NCBI RefSeq assembly: GCF_010015585.1 | Contig: NW_022985076.1 | Location: 248,001 to 312,000 of the forward strand | Reading direction: 5' to 3' | Source: Eremomyces bilateralis CBS 781.70 | Lineage: Eukaryota > Ascomycota > Dothideomycetes > Eremomycetales > Eremomycetaceae | Length of the DNA: 64,000 nucleotides | Shown here: one piece after another, positions 33,126-46,293 of the stretch | How the letters are laid out: each line of letters begins with the position of its first letter | Position numbering within the stretch: the first letter of the stretch is position 1 | The notes under the pieces: model-generated | Database searches by the model: none | What the model was told of the DNA's origin: nothing | Seen by the model: the letters and a program-made list of their open reading frames with translations, nothing else | Translations under genes and position numbers: made by a program

Positions 33126-34775
33126 GCTCCCGATTCGTTGATTAAAGGACGGGATGGGTGGGAATTGGCGAGTTGCAATGGAGGATGAGAGATGGTAAAG
33201 TGCTGTTGGACTTTTGATGATCGAGAGGTTCGGGAGACCAGAGCGAATGCCGGAAGATCCCGTGATTGGAACCTCAGGCTTCAAGGCATGAATATCACAT
33301 CTCAATTGATTAAAATGAACCTGAATTCAAAATGGACTTGAGTTTAGCCACGTCTTAGCATTGGTTTCGGCGTGAGCTCGGCATGCCATTGTTCAAACTC
33401 ATTAAAGCTACAGAGGGTCGGGGTATGTCTTAGTAAGACATCGAAAGGCTTGGGCGAAACCGGTGAATACACCATATCGCTCCCCTCTACAGTGAATCAT
33501 TCACCAGTCAAAACACACATTGGGGAACGTATCTACTCTCTTCGGTATGAATTTGGGTTTCCGAACTACATCTTAGTTCTAAAAGAGGACCTGGTAAATG
33601 TATTCAGAGTAATTGCATTCAATTGGCATGGCCTCGGGTATGCTCCCTATGTACAAGGCATCGGCTTCCTCGACAACCAGCCACATAAAAACCCCAACTC
33701 CGTATCCATGTATCATAGGCTAAATGCGTAGCAACTTTATGCAGCTTTCAGGAGAAGCGCTTCTCGACCTGGCAAGCTGTTAATGCCAACTCTTTCAAGC
33801 TGGGGGACTGGAAAACTCACCCTCCAAGCATTGTTGAACTCGAATCCTTCCGGGGCCGCTGCTTTATCGGTCTGGCCACGAAGGAAACCGGTTAATCGTC
33901 GATCGCGTTGCATCACTAGATCTGTTAGCGGAGGGCGCGAGAACGGAATACCGGTCGAGTATACTTTGCTGTGATACTGTTAGCAACCATCTCCCAAAGA
34001 TCAAAACCCAATTGCATGAACGAACGCTGTCCCATCGATCAACACCTCTCCTTCCTTTCTTGCCTCCGTTCTGTATGCGCTGAACGTGTAGAAGGCCCGC
34101 TCCGGAGATTCCAAAGAACTAAGGTCGTGTTAACAGTCTCGATTGCAGCGGATTCTACTTGGGACATACGGTGACTATGACGGCATACGGTAGTAAGGCT
34201 TCGAATGGAATCGCCATCGTGACTGAAACCTCGCGCAGGCGGACTAATTGATGGTTGTAGATTAAAAGTAAGGTGCCAAATGGATTCGGATTTCGGAAGC
34301 TTGATGTCTTTCCGGCTCGTTGCGATGAGCTCGAATCGTGATGATGTTGATTGGATGATGGACGCTGGACCTTTCACGTGACCTCAGCTATCAAGCCCCA
34401 GTTTCTGCCTTAGGCTCTAATATTATTCGCCTTCAATTCGGCTTCGCTGATACAATCTGTTGATCCAACTGCATACATATGGACAACGCACAACCAGATG
34501 TTACAGTTTCTACTAGCTGTTCGATTGCACTGAAGCGGAGCCACTGTGAAAATCTGAAGGCGGCGAGGTGGAGCTCGAGATAAGAACGGTAGCTGCAGCT
34601 ATGAGTCTGATGACCTTTATCAGAAAGATGTCTGTCGTGCGGCTACTGTATGTTACAGCTATATGTGTGGCTACAGCTCCCCACCATGTCGGGTCTCATT
34701 CCAACCCCATCTCTGGCACTCCGGTCCATGGAGAAATTAAGTCGTTCAGCTTATTAACAGGTGTATTGATCCAGA
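33126..34775. other. Divergent intergenic region, ATP20 / P450
   Basis: 1.65 kb with no recognisable gene. Short frames at 33372-33731 (plus) and 34039-34377 (minus) have no conserved motif. It must hold the promoters of ATP20 and the P450. Confidence 0.5.
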
Positions 34776-36640
34776 ATGCTATCAGAATCCGCCCCATTCG
34801 CTCCTACGTTGGCCGTTCTAACGGTCATTCTCTTCCTGTTGTACAAATATGTTGTGCATCCAGCGTTGTTCTCCCCGCTATCACGGATCCCCGGCGCTCA
34901 CTGGAGCACATCTCTCAGTCCCGTCTGGATACTATGGACGAGATATAAGAGTATGGAAATCCGCACATTACACCAGAAACATCACCAATTGGGACCGGTG
35001 ATCCGTCTGGGGCCAAATGATATTAGCGTGAACTGCGTCAAGGGCGGCATATCGACGGTTTATGCCGGAGGATTCGAGAAGCATGCGTGGTACTCGAACC
35101 TTTTTAACAACTATGGCGTGCCGAACATGTTTTCGACTTGCCAAGGGCGGCCGCATTCGGTCCGCAAGAGAATGATGTCGAACGTCTACTCGAAGTCATA
35201 CATGCATGGCTCCAAAGCAATGATCGAGATTACCACCGAATTAATCTACCGGCGGCTATTGGTGAGATTTGAGGAATATTCCAGCACCGGTAAAGATGTA
35301 GACATCTACAAAGTTTCCAGTGCCATTACCATGGATTTTGTGACCGCATTTTTGTTCGGGCTGGCATCGAGCTCGAACTTGACGATGGACGATGAGAGGA
35401 GAGACTGGTTTCTGGAACTGTATAACAGTCGACGGAAGTATAACTTCTGGCCTCACGAGCTTCCCAATCTTACAAAAATTGCGAAATGGGCTTGTGTACC
35501 GCTGGTTCCTAAGTGGGTGGATGGGGCCAACGCGACCATCGAATGTGAGTTTAACCAGTATTCCTAATGAACGAAGAACGGGAATGGGTGACAGTGTCTA
35601 GCATGGACTCTGGAAATGTGCGATGGGGCATCAAAAGCCGTCGGCCAGCAGCCTTCCTCCAAGATCGCCCCTAGCTCTCCCGATTTTCCCATCGTATATG
35701 CGCAACTTGATTCGGCTATCCGCGATGGAAGATCGAAACAAGATATGGACTCAGACCTAGCTCTATCTCCACTACAGCGTCTCACAATCGCCAGTGAGAT
35801 GCTCGACCAGCTCGCCGCCGTAAGCGTACTTCGAACATCGAGATCGACCAATAAAGTAACCCCTCTAGGGCTTCGATACGTCCGGAATAACGCTCACGTA
35901 CGCCATCCACGAACTCAGCCACCATCCTCATCTACAAAATCTCCTCCGCTCCTCCCTCACCACCCTCACCCCGCCCATCACCCCCCTCTCCACTCCTTCC
36001 CTCCCCTCCCCAAAAGCCCTCGACGCCCTCCCCCTCCTCCACGCCATCCTCTACGAGACCCTCCGCCTTCACGCCGCGATCCCCGGGGCGCAGCCGCGGA
36101 TTACCCCCGGAAAACCCTGCATTCTCGGCACCGCGGCGAATGGCGGGGAGTATTTCGATATCCCTGCGGGCGTACGCATCAGCGCACAGGCGTGGAGTCT
36201 TCATCGGAATGAAGAGGTGTTTCCGCAGGCTGAGGAGTGGCGGGTTGGGAGATGGTTGAAGTGGAGGGATGAGAGCGGACGAGCAGGGGAGGTGGTGGAC
36301 GTGGAGATGGTGGGGGTTGGGGAGTTGCGGTGGTTAGAGGTGCGGAATGATGTAGAGATGAATCGGTGGTTCTGGGCGTTCGGGAGTGGTGGGCGGATGT
36401 GCATTGGCAGTAACCTGGCCATGTATCGTGAGTATATCCCGGGTCGTTCGTGGGATTGGTATCCTGCTGCGAACTTGCTTCTCTGATGCTTATGCAGAGA
36501 TGAAGTCCATCATGGCGTGCTTGTATGGCAATTTTACGACGAGGATCGTTGATGACGAGGGCATTGAGCAGAGGGATGCGTACACGGCTCCTCCAAAGGG
36601 TGAGAAACTGATAATCCGGCTTGAGGCCTCAGCTATTTGA
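34776..36640 (+). CDS. Cytochrome P450 monooxygenase
   Basis: Four exons, 34776-35544, 35602-35819, 35869-36427 and 36498-36640 (introns of 57, 49 and 70 nt), give 562 residues. An N-terminal membrane anchor (LAVLTVILFLLYKYVV) and the Pro-rich hinge SRIPGAHW are typical of microsomal P450s. The oxygen-binding helix I motif AGFDTSG is split by intron 2. The ExxR motif lies in YETLRLH and the heme loop reads FGSGGRMCIG, with the ligand Cys near residue 505; intron 3 falls just after it. Residues around 450-490 form a Val/Glu/Arg-rich insert before the heme loop. The enzyme would need a cytochrome P450 reductase. No other biosynthetic gene lies beside it, so the substrate is open. CYP family not assigned. 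Confidence 0.93.
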
Positions 36641-36816
36641 ACACCTTTCAAAGAGATCATGGGGACAAGGCGATCGCTGCAGGCGTCATAATCACTGTTA
36701 TGAGCGCTAGCTGAGATGGCCGGTACATTTTCAAATACAGCCGGTTACAGGCGGTTTGAGCCTGTCGTACAATCATTTTAACTGCTTCTTCCCTACCCCT
36801 GGCTTTTACGCGTCCT

Positions 36817-37221
36817 TCAATCTTTACTTTTCGCCCTCTGCTTTTGGCTTCCGTGAGCAGCCATCACGAATTGTACTCGCTCTTCCAGGTCTTGTAAATC
36901 CCGAGACAATATCACATAGTCAATCCCCTGCACGTCAAGCAATCTCCGAAAACTCGCATCGACATTCGCCTAGTCCTCGTTGTCTTTCGGCATCAATCGC
37001 GTCCCGTCGTCAACCAGCCAAGTGCCTCCAGTCTCGCAGAGAATCACAGTCCCGGATCTCATGTTGTCAGCCATTAGCGTCCATATTAGAGAGGCAAGCA
37101 GCTTTCGGGCTGACTCCGCTCCCACAAAAATCTCTACGGATGCAATCAGATCTATCCCGGACCGGTCAGGAATGAACCATTGCTTCCTCGAACCGCTTAA
37201 CGTCGCAGATTCGGCTTCGAA
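36817..37221 (-). pseudogene. Decayed C-terminal coding fragment, family unknown
   Basis: One minus-strand frame reads like real protein for about 135 codons, interrupted by a single TAG. Segments such as QWFIPDRSGIDLIASVEIF, RSGTVILCETGGTWLVDDG and, after the stop, ASFRRLLDVQGIDYVILSRD have balanced composition and alternate hydrophobic and charged residues. It ends at a stop at 36817. No start codon or 5' part was found upstream. I do not recognise the family. It may be the relic of a gene whose 5' part is lost. Confidence 0.4.
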
Positions 37222-38100
37222 TTAAGCTTCGAGGATCCTTTTGTTATGACACGTGCGAAAGCGGGTGTCATCATTGTTGGCGACCGGGCTACATTGACAA
37301 GGACCGGAAACATCGATGGTCATAGTAACAGTAAGGCTGTTTGGCGACGTCTACTTGACCGCTGCACTGAAATCGAATTGCCTAAATAATCTAGTCACGT
37401 CGTAGACACGATGAGCTTCTATAGAGGATTTCTACAAGTGTAAGGTTTGTCGCACGGAATGAAGTGCCAGCGACAGACTCATTGAGTAGAGTAAAATACA
37501 CAGTGCTACTCCGTAGACATCCAAGCAATCGGACCATCAATTACAGACTATCAAATGTTTTAGAATTTGATGGGTGAAGACTGAAGAGTGAAGAGTGAGG
37601 ATGGGGTGTGGTCTTCGTCTCCACTTGAGACAAGGGTTCGATCTAACACGTGCCTTAGCACGTGACATTAAGTATAATATTCCACGTGACATATATTTAG
37701 CGCCTTGGCGACCCTGACATCGCGTTCGGCTCAATCTGATGTCCCCTGTCGCACCTGTATCGTGAATGTGGAGCTTCGTCGCGCTCACTCGGCTTCATTC
37801 TCGCCAGCGAGGGACCTGTTCAAGTGCTGATATCACCCAGAATCTTATATAGCGCGTATCCGGTGTCTATCATACACTGCCAGCCGGAATCTGTCACCCA
37901 CCCCTCCCCCAGCGCCTCCAATCGCCACACTACGACGAACCGCCGAATGGACTCATAACATTGCGCCAACACCCGAAACGGCACCCCCTTCCCATGTACT
38001 TCGAATATTACCCTCTGGTGGGTTGCTCAGTAGCGATACTGAGTCCGTCGTAGCTGTGGATTTCTTCACTTCCCGACTGAAGACGGCGGTGACCTACGCT
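37222..38100. other. Intergenic, SAS3 promoter region
   Basis: About 0.9 kb; the SAS3 frame is open for some codons before its first ATG but without coding character. The word cacgtg or acgtga recurs three times around 37648-37690 (acacgtgcc, gcacgtgac, ccacgtgac), E-box-like sites of unknown meaning. Confidence 0.45.
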
Positions 38101-41100
38101 ATGGCTTCAGAGCCTAGCAGGGAGATAATAGAGGGGGAGGACGTAGACGCGATTGGAAGTGATGCGGATGGGGAATATGATGAGGAAGACCATATGGAGG
38201 CTCGCGATGGCGCGCCACAGATGAATGGGGATAAGCATGATTTAGAAGACAGGATAGGCGACGATACGTCAGACGCAGATGCAGAAGGAGAGGAAGACGA
38301 CGACCAGGATATGAACGCACCCGTTGGCGCGGTGAAGGTGCCCAAGGATGACGAAACGGCCGACGAAAGCGCAGCGGAAGAGGCGATAGATGACCAATCG
38401 TCAGCCTCGAGCAGGCACAGTGGCAGTGATGAAAGCGAGACAAGTGACGAATCTGAAGAAGAGAATGAATGGGAAGAAGAAAGCGAAGGAGCTGATGATG
38501 CTGTGGAGGAAATCCGTGACTCGAATCTTTGCATGTGAGTTGGGTCGGGAGCATTCGAGGCGGGACGCATGCTAACAGAGAACAGTTTCTGCCGCCAGGA
38601 CGAAGAACATGACCCAAGCGAGGAGTTCGAAGAGTATCTCTCCTGTGTTGTTTGTGGAAATAACTCCCACCGCCAATGTGCACGGAACGAAAACGCACTG
38701 GTATCAAACGACGACGCAGACAAGTGGCGCTGCCTTACATGTGTTGAGAACGGCTTGGAAGCAGACAATGACGCAATGGAAAACTCGTCGACAAGGCGTG
38801 CATCCGCACCTCAAATTACTCGGGATCTACTGCCGGCATTGCGGGGAAGCATGAATCCCGATAGCCACTCGATGTTCAACTCGTTGATCCTCGATGATGA
38901 CCCCATGGATGGCTCACGTTCCTTGCGAAAGAGGAAATCATCAGACGTAGAACCGTCTTCGAGGCCGCTGCGGAAGCGCCTGAGACCTTCTGATGATGAA
39001 GCATCGCAGAACGGGGATGCTAGCACTGGAGCTGGCTCTGCTCTGAGTTCGAGACCGAGGCGGACTAGAAAAGTCGCCGCGCCTTTGGCAAAAATCGTCC
39101 ATGAAGGTCCGGCAAGCATCATCGTTGCTCTATCATTAGACCCGGCCCGCATGCACAAAATACTAAGTAGTCGGCCGAGGAAACGAAGAACCTACAATCG
39201 CCCTCGGCGGCAGCGTAGCCCTCCATTTCCCGAAATCGAAGAATCGCATTACCCGTCAATTCCACTCACGTTGGGTCCGCAACTCTTCAGCCTCCACGAT
39301 CGAGACATGGATGATTCCAAGTCGAAACCTTACGGCGGGATCTTGAACGAGGCTGAAGCAGACACCTCGAAGACGTTCCCTTATACCGCTGACAGGAAGA
39401 AATTCGAGGACGCAAGACTAAAAGCAGAAGAGGACTGGAAACGGAAAATGACAGCACTTTATGCTGGCCAGGAGTTTCAGCGCCCCTATCACAAGCCTTC
39501 AGCGACAGCCAGTAAGGTCAAGAGCATCAACTTTGGTGGCTATGACATTGACACATGGCATGCCGCTCCGTACCCGGAGGAGTATAGCAAGAACAAGATT
39601 CTCTACATCTGTGAGTTCTGCTTGAAGTATATGAGCTCGGACTATGTTGCTTGGAGACACAAGGTAAGCCTGAATCAAGCGTAATCGAAGCTCATATTTG
39701 GCTAACATTCATAGCTCAAATGTCCTGCTAAACATCCTCCGGGTGACGAGATCTACCGCGATGGGAGGTACTCCTTCTTTGAAGTCGACGGGCGAAAGAA
39801 TCCGGTATACTGCCAGAATCTCTGCCTACTGGCGAAACTATTCCTTGGGTCCAAAACTCTCTACTACGATGTCGAGCCATTCCTGTTCTACATCATGACG
39901 GAAAACGACGAGTATGGCTGCCATTTTGTGGGCTATTTCTCCAAGGAGAAACGACCTAGTAGCTTGAACAATGTTTCTTGCATCCTGGTTCTCCCAATTT
40001 TTCAAAGAAAGGGCTTTGGGCATATGCTCATTGATTTCTCCTACCTTCTCACACGCGTCGAGGAAAAAACAGGTTCACCCGAGAAACCGCTTTCGGACAT
40101 GGGCCTCGTTTCTTATCGGAACTACTGGCGACTCATTCTTTGCCAGCATTTGATGGACCAAAAGGCCCCACTCAGCATCACTGACATTGCGGAACGAACG
40201 GGCATGACCGCCGACGACATCATCTCCGCGCTGGAAGGCTTACGAGCTCTTGTCCGCGACCCCGTCACCAAAACCTACGCGCTCCGCATCGACTATAAAT
40301 ATTTCCAAGAGTACATCAATAAGCACGAAGCGAAGAAATGGCCGAAACTCAACCCCGACGCCCTCGTTTGGGTTCCCTACGTCATGGGCCGCAGCAACCT
40401 CGCCCACTACGAAGACGCGCCCCAGATGCACACCGTCGCCCAGCGCGAGGAAGAGCACGAACCCGCCGAATTCCCTGAAGAAGGCGTGCAGCAGCAGCTC
40501 GCGCGAAGCACCGAGCCGTCACACGAACGAGACACTAACGGCATCCAGGACAGCCCCATGGATCTCACCCCCTACGATGACGCCGACCGCTCCCTCGCGC
40601 GCACCCCTTCCAACGGCTTCGACCACCCCAACGGCTACAGCTCCATGTCTCCCTCCCGCTCCCAGCCGGGGACCCCGCTCCCTAACGGCATCCACACCGA
40701 GGGCAGTGCCTCCTTCGCGATTCCGCCGTCGCGCTTCGAGATCTTCCCGCCAGTTCCGGGAACCACAACGCGGCGGCGGCCGGGGCGACCGTTCGGGTCG
40801 CGGAGGAGGACGGGCACACCGGTGAGGAGGAATAGTGGGAAGGTGATGGGGGTGGGGTCGGGAGGGGTGTTTGAGACGCCGGTGATGGGCGGGGCGTTGA
40901 GGCGGACGAGGAGTAAGTTGGGGGAGGTGGTGAATGGGGCGGGCGAGGAGGAGGGAGGGGAGGGGAAGGGGAGGCATGCGCAGGTGAACGGAGATGGCGA
41001 CGGTGATGGGGAACAAAGTGGTGCGCGTGCGAAGGAGGTGAACGAGCGGAACAGTGATGGGGAGGCGGATGCGGAGGGGGAGGACGTCACGATGGAGGAC

Positions 41101-41130
41101 GCTGGGCAGGGTGTGGAGGAACATGACTAA
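38101..41130 (+). CDS. SAS3: MYST histone acetyltransferase Sas3 (NuA3 catalytic subunit)
   Basis: Three exons, 38101-38534, 38586-39663 and 39715-41130 (both introns 51 nt), give 975 residues. The first 140 residues are very acidic. A PHD-like Cys cluster follows: CIFCRQDEE (completed by intron 1), CVVCGNNSHRQCAR and WRCLTCVENG. The MYST domain starts with SKPYGGILNE, then YPEEYSK, and has its C2HC finger CEFCLKYMSSDYVAWRHK-LKCP across intron 2. Catalytic Cys is in NNVSCILVLPIF (about 593), the acetyl-CoA loop is QRKGFGHMLI and the catalytic Glu lies in GSPEKPLSD (about 627). The tail has an AT-hook-like RRRPGRPFG and runs of Glu/Gly. Sas3 acetylates histone H3 (Lys14, Lys23) at active genes. 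First ATG in frame is 38101. Confidence 0.95.
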
Positions 41131-42118
41131 TGCATCGGATACAGAATTAGGATTGCCTTAGGACTCCATGCCATTGAATACCACATCATTTACTGGGCAT
41201 CGGACGCTCCCTTACCCCTTTCAAGTTCCGTTTGAAAAGTCCGTAATGTCCGCCATCGTCTCCCTGCCAGGTTCCGCTCGTTTCGGGCACCCCAGCCGCG
41301 CCTTTTCGAACGACCTCACGAACAACCAGACCGCTCCCAACAACAAACCCGCCCGATGGAGATGCTGTCAGGCGATATCCTGCGGCTTTTCGAACCGCGT
41401 TCGCTGCAGCTAGCCATTTGCGGACGGGGATGAAACCCAGGTGGACGCGGTTGGGTAACGTCGCACGAAAAGGCTTCATGAGGTTCGAGCGACGGGATGG
41501 TGCAGGACAATGGTTTTCTTTCTGTCCGAGTGTCCACTGTCCAACACGGGTTTCCGGGCGGTTGGGGAGGTTCGCATGGGCGCTGGAAGCTCTCTACGTT
41601 GCGGACGCCGCGCTGCGTTGAAGGGCATTTCCAGCTTGGAGGACGGGTTGTGCCACGGAGGGTGGTCGACGGTCTGGATGGGTTGCGATTAAGCGAGGTA
41701 CACTGCTTTCCGTACCCTGCCCAAGTTGGTGCATCACACATGACCAGCTAGGGCATCAGCTTTTGCTGTAATATCGATTATTTCTGTTCCTCCTTGCATG
41801 CTTTACGTGAAATGGGACCTTCATGCCGTTCTTCTGACCGAAAGACAGATCGACGAGCACAAGCGAGGTGGAATGAGGTTCGCCACACCGGGTATCCCAA
41901 TGTCACGGAAACGATCCAATGTTCGTGTATCAATAGATTGATCAGATATATGGTCGTCTCACTCTACATCTGACCGTTCTAGGTAGAAGTACACGTGCTC
42001 ATTGATAAAGCAAGGAGAGGTCCAGACCGGGACATGCGACACTCACTCAACGACAGACCAAAAGGGTGGAACCGGAGCCGAGCGTCGCCTAACCGTCGCG
42101 ATCTATAGAATCCGATTG
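41131..42118. other. Region 3' of SAS3 with an unassigned minus-strand frame
   Basis: Two overlapping minus-strand frames (41316-41741 and 41186-41479) are fairly long, but neither has a motif I know. A gene split by a small intron is possible, for example around the segment PNRVHLGFIPVRKWLAAANA, but I could not find supporting splice sites. Nothing else was seen. Confidence 0.35.
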
Positions 42119-42382
42119 CTAAGATGATGTATCGGAGAATTCCATTGGACGTGGTTGCGTGTTTCGGGATCTCCTATATTGCCAGGAATGAATTCCTCGA
42201 GGTGGTTCCTGGAAACGATTAATATACATGTATGCAGCGAAGCCAAGGGCAAGGGCTAGGGCCGCTGTGGACGACGTTAGCCGCCTGGATGGTAAAGAAG
42301 GACGCAAGGATGACCAGATGAGTGAGGATGGAGGCATATTTTGAGTCGATATTGAAACGATATTGAAGGACAAGCTTGGCAT
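42119..42382 (-). CDS. Possible small membrane protein, doubtful
   Basis: An 87-residue frame from ATG 42382, or 72 residues from the internal ATG at 42337. The central part is Ser/Arg-rich (SSLRPSLPSRRLTSSTAAL) followed by one hydrophobic helix (ALALALGFAAYMYI), like a small mitochondrial inner-membrane protein. No family is recognised, and the polar C-terminus looks unstructured. It may be a chance frame. Confidence 0.3.
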   Translation of the reverse strand: MPSLSFNIVSISTQNMPPSSLIWSSLRPSLPSRRLTSSTAALALALGFAAYMYINRFQEPPRGIHSWQYRRSRNTQPRPMEFSDTSS

Positions 42383-45300
42383 TATAGTCAGGGGTCACAA
42401 TAGGAGGTCGATCCCATCACGGAGTATTCAGCTGCCCATCGCTGGAATGACATTTAGATGAAGGCAAAATGGCGACACTGGATCATCACGGAGTTGGCGA
42501 ATCATGGGATTGGCGGATAGAGTGTTGATGATTCGGAGCAGGTCAGCCTGACCTTCGCCCAATCTCCATAGACGACCACGTATCTCAGCAATTGACTTTG
42601 CCGCAAGTCATATTGACATGAAGTGACCGCAATGATGAGGTGTATTGACCTTCATGATATGGAGATGAGATGAATGCGGCGAGACATCCGAAGACGATGG
42701 GGACAATCGCCATTTGGACCAGGATATTCCAATCTCTCGTGACCGGTGGTTGATCCTTCGGACCTTCGCCTCAACTCACTGCCAGCTGCAAGAGCGCATT
42801 TTGCAGCTGGACCGACCGACGAGATTACTTGATGGACTTGGACTTATTTCTCTGAAATATGAAATCCTAGTGCTCTCCACATGTCGTCATGACGGTGAAC
42901 AATGCCCTCTCACCCTCAGGGGGCCATCTTACCGATTCCGGGCTCAAATGAGCCGACTTGCCCCAGGTTGGAGTGGCACGACGATCGCAAGCACAACAAG
43001 GCGAGACGAGATCTGAAGGAAGGAGTGGATCCCCTGATCTGGGACATTGACATGAGAAGAATCCGATAGATGAATCGATCAAACCCAAACGCATCTGGAA
43101 GAAGCGGATGTTTTCGCCCATCAGCGTCCAAGTCGTCCAATTCGTTTGGAGTCCTAGGAAGCACAGGGGCCGTCGAAACTGTTTCATAAACGAGCGATCT
43201 GTTACCATTGGCCCGGATCAGATCAAGTATCCGCTTGCTATAGGGCTAATTGCTGGTCAAGACGGTCTTATTGCAATATTTGCCCATCTCGTATTGCATG
43301 TGAAATTTTTAGTAGACGAAGATTGATCTCGAATTAACGCCGCCAGCAGAACCAGCGACATCCAACACGCGCACAGCACAACAAACCTGAATGCTCTCTA
43401 GCTAGGGTTTCTCATCGGGTTCGGAATCTCTTTCGATGCACAACCACCGCGTTTACCAATCCCGATGCGTTTAGGCGCAGACACTTCCGGGCCCTGTGCA
43501 ATGGTTGACCACGGTGACTCCCAACGAAATCCGCTTTCCATTCTCGCCGCCGTCGCCCTTCCAGTTTCCACGGTCCTATTACGAGACTTCCATGGCGTGG
43601 ACCTGATTCGCGTCTGTGGTAAATGTGAGCAATCAGTTCTGCAAGTGAGGCAGGGGACTGCCGCCTCTTACGGGAGCGGTTACGATTGGCTGGGTCCCGC
43701 CGTGATATATATGCTGTATGCGGTAGATTGACCAGTTGCAGCAGAATGATAGCAGTGGGTTTGACGGTAGCTGGACTGCCCCAAGCTCTCCATTTGGTCT
43801 CGATGCCTTTCCCTGCAGATGATTCCGCCCTGCAGGGCGTCTATTACGACTCCACTACGCATCCTGCTGCCCATGCCTTGCTGCATGACCCTGAGATTGC
43901 CGTTGAAGACCCATGTGCAACTTCGACGGTCCATCATGGCTCCGCTGATGCTGTCTGGCTGTGCCGCACTAGGAGATGCCTGTCTTAATGCCCGTCGGAG
44001 CCGCTGTCATGACTGGGGCATTGACTTGGGACCATTCTGAACATGAACTTCTGAGGCTTCGTCACGGTTTGATATCTCCTCGTCTTCCATTTTCCTGCCT
44101 TTCTGTTGGATTGAATTGGACCTTTCCGGTCTGCTCGGTCCGTCTCCATCGGCGGCAGATTTAAGACGGTTTATGTGGGGCAATCCGCCGAGAGAGCTTC
44201 GTCCTGTTCGTCCGTTTGCAAGTACGTTGTAGGGCCGAGTCGCAGGAAACCAGTCGTTGTGAACCGGTTGGCGAACGTCTTTAAGAATATTCTGGCGAAG
44301 CGTGGCGCATCGTGCCTATACTCCCTGACCGAATGAGGCCGTCGACGCATCTGATACTGGACGGATAAGACCATTGTCTCGACCATCACACCTTGGCCCT
44401 CGCCTTGCGAAACCATCAGTCAAGAGAAGGAGGAAACCGGAGATTAGTCCATCCACACGTTGTTGTCACTGCGAGATTGCAAGAAGTCCAGCCGAATCTC
44501 AGAAGTCAGGTATGCGAGCAGATTTCCGGAGTTTGGAACCGAAAACTTCTAGCCCGATCCCCCCTCGCCGGCCCGAAACTCTATCGCCGAGACTCCAGCG
44601 TGAAGATTGCCCATTCGCCAGACCGAGAGCGCCTATCAAGCCCATTGCTAGGCCCTCCGGGGTTGCTGCTGGGGAGGAGCGGCAGCTACGGCGCGAGCGG
44701 AGAGGCGCATCGTCTAACGGGCATCTAAACTGTGGAGTCGGTTTGACTTTCAAGAGCACTGGGGAGCACCGCCAGTACTTGCTCAGGAACAGGAAGTGGA
44801 AATTTCCGATATCGAGAGCCTCCACCACCTCCGCATACAGTATATAACGATATCTACAACCTAAGACCTAAGGCCCTGACATCTTAAGTGAGCGCCCGAG
44901 AGCACACCAGAGGACTTGAGAGCACATGACATCGGTTGTCGTCGCAATTGCGCTCCTTCCAACTCTGGGCTGTACGATCGCACCTGCCTCCTGCAAGGCT
45001 GAAACCCGTGGCTCACGACTTCACGACTTCACGATTTTCCTCCAACGACAACAAGGACCACCGATCATCATCGACGGGGTCTCCCTTGGACTTTCTTTCG
45101 TTCGGCCGGGGCATCTTCATTCAGGATCGAGTAGTCCGGATTGACTAGTCCTAGCGTCCCGATTACGAATCCATTCATTTCCTCAAGGGCTCAAGATACA
45201 TTCCTTTGGTTGAAACCAACTGTTCTCACTAGCAGACACTTTACTGCCTGCGTCGATTCCGTCACGGAGGCAGCCAGTCTATTCCTCTTTCTACTGTCCA

Positions 45301-46293
45301 CGGGAAGGCTCGAAGAGTTCCCTTTGTCACAAGATCCTTCTCGATTGGGAACAAGAAAGAGCTCATATTGACGTCGAGAAAGGGCGTCTGGACCCGGAAT
45401 TTGCCCTTTCTCTGTCACACGCTTGACTGCTTTGAGCATATCTGGAGTTGAACGGAATACCTTTTACCATAGTACTTCGTGGGCTGACCTGGCCGGTGAA
45501 AACACGTTATTGGTTGGCGTCACTCGGATACTGGAACGAGTTCCCCATCGGGCCCAACAACTGCGGGTGCTGGTGCGGATATTGGTCGTCGCGGGGCTCT
45601 AAAACCGCCTTCCCGAGCGTCTACCAAAGTAAATCCTAGCTACACCTTTAGCTACACTGTGACGCGTTCAGCTTGTGATCTTCGCGTCAGTTTTTGATCT
45701 GGGTTCATTAGAGGTAACACGACCGTTCTCAAGAAAGGCTCCTGGAGGATTTCGAGTGGTTCACGAGAGGATCGCATACAGCTCCGCCACGCCCCTTTTC
45801 TAGTTGAATTATCCCGCAGCCCCCCTACGGCATCTTCATTGTGTGGCGATCAGTCCTGAGAGTGGGGTGTACCAGCAACTCCACCCGATATAAACTTCAA
45901 GATACCTTCAACGGCACTTTCCGGTCGTTGTGGGAAGTCGTTTCCAAATTGTCCCTACCCACCGGATCCGGTCGTGGATTCTCAGCTCGATGAAGTGCTG
46001 CAATCGAAATTGTGGTACTCAGCCGCCCTCTTCCCCAAACTTGGTACAGCTCAGTCACATTTGGGTCTCGAATGTCCCGTTCTCCCAGCACCTGCAACAG
46101 TCATCTCCATCACTGGCACCCGCCCTTATAAGCCCTCAAGGCCTCGGGAGCTGTGTCGCATCCATATCGTCACCCATAATCAACATCCGGCTATCTTATT
46201 CTTCCATCAGTCGATCAGTTATTCCTTCCGCGGCAGCTTTCTCTAAGCAGAGACCACTTCGTCCCTTCAGGTGCCCCTACGGGTCTTTCCAAG
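42383..46293. other. Gene-poor stretch upstream of the velvet gene
   Basis: About 3.9 kb without a recognisable gene. Several frames of 70-150 codons exist on both strands (for example 44374-44847 plus, 45930-46373 plus), but none has conserved motifs. The right part is plausibly promoter and long 5' leader of the velvet gene, with many short upstream frames. No repeat or RNA gene was seen. Confidence 0.4.
44841..44847 (+). promoter_or_regulatory. Possible TATA box (tatataa)
   Basis: The only clean TATATAA seen in the 4 kb before the velvet gene, about 1.45 kb ahead of its ATG. If used, it implies a long leader. Sequence match only; no functional support. Confidence 0.2.

Noticed and set aside
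34776-36640. Secondary-metabolite cluster around the P450
   Set aside because: No backbone synthase, transferase or regulator nearby; neighbours are ATP20 and SAS3. The MFS and SDR genes are 9-11 kb away with housekeeping genes between.
40519-41124. Long minus-strand frames opposite SAS3
   Set aside because: Shadows of the GC-rich disordered tail; no motif, and SAS3 coding is certain.
43465-44160. Series of short plus-strand frames
   Set aside because: No conserved motif, no convincing splice connections and no codon pattern unlike random sequence.
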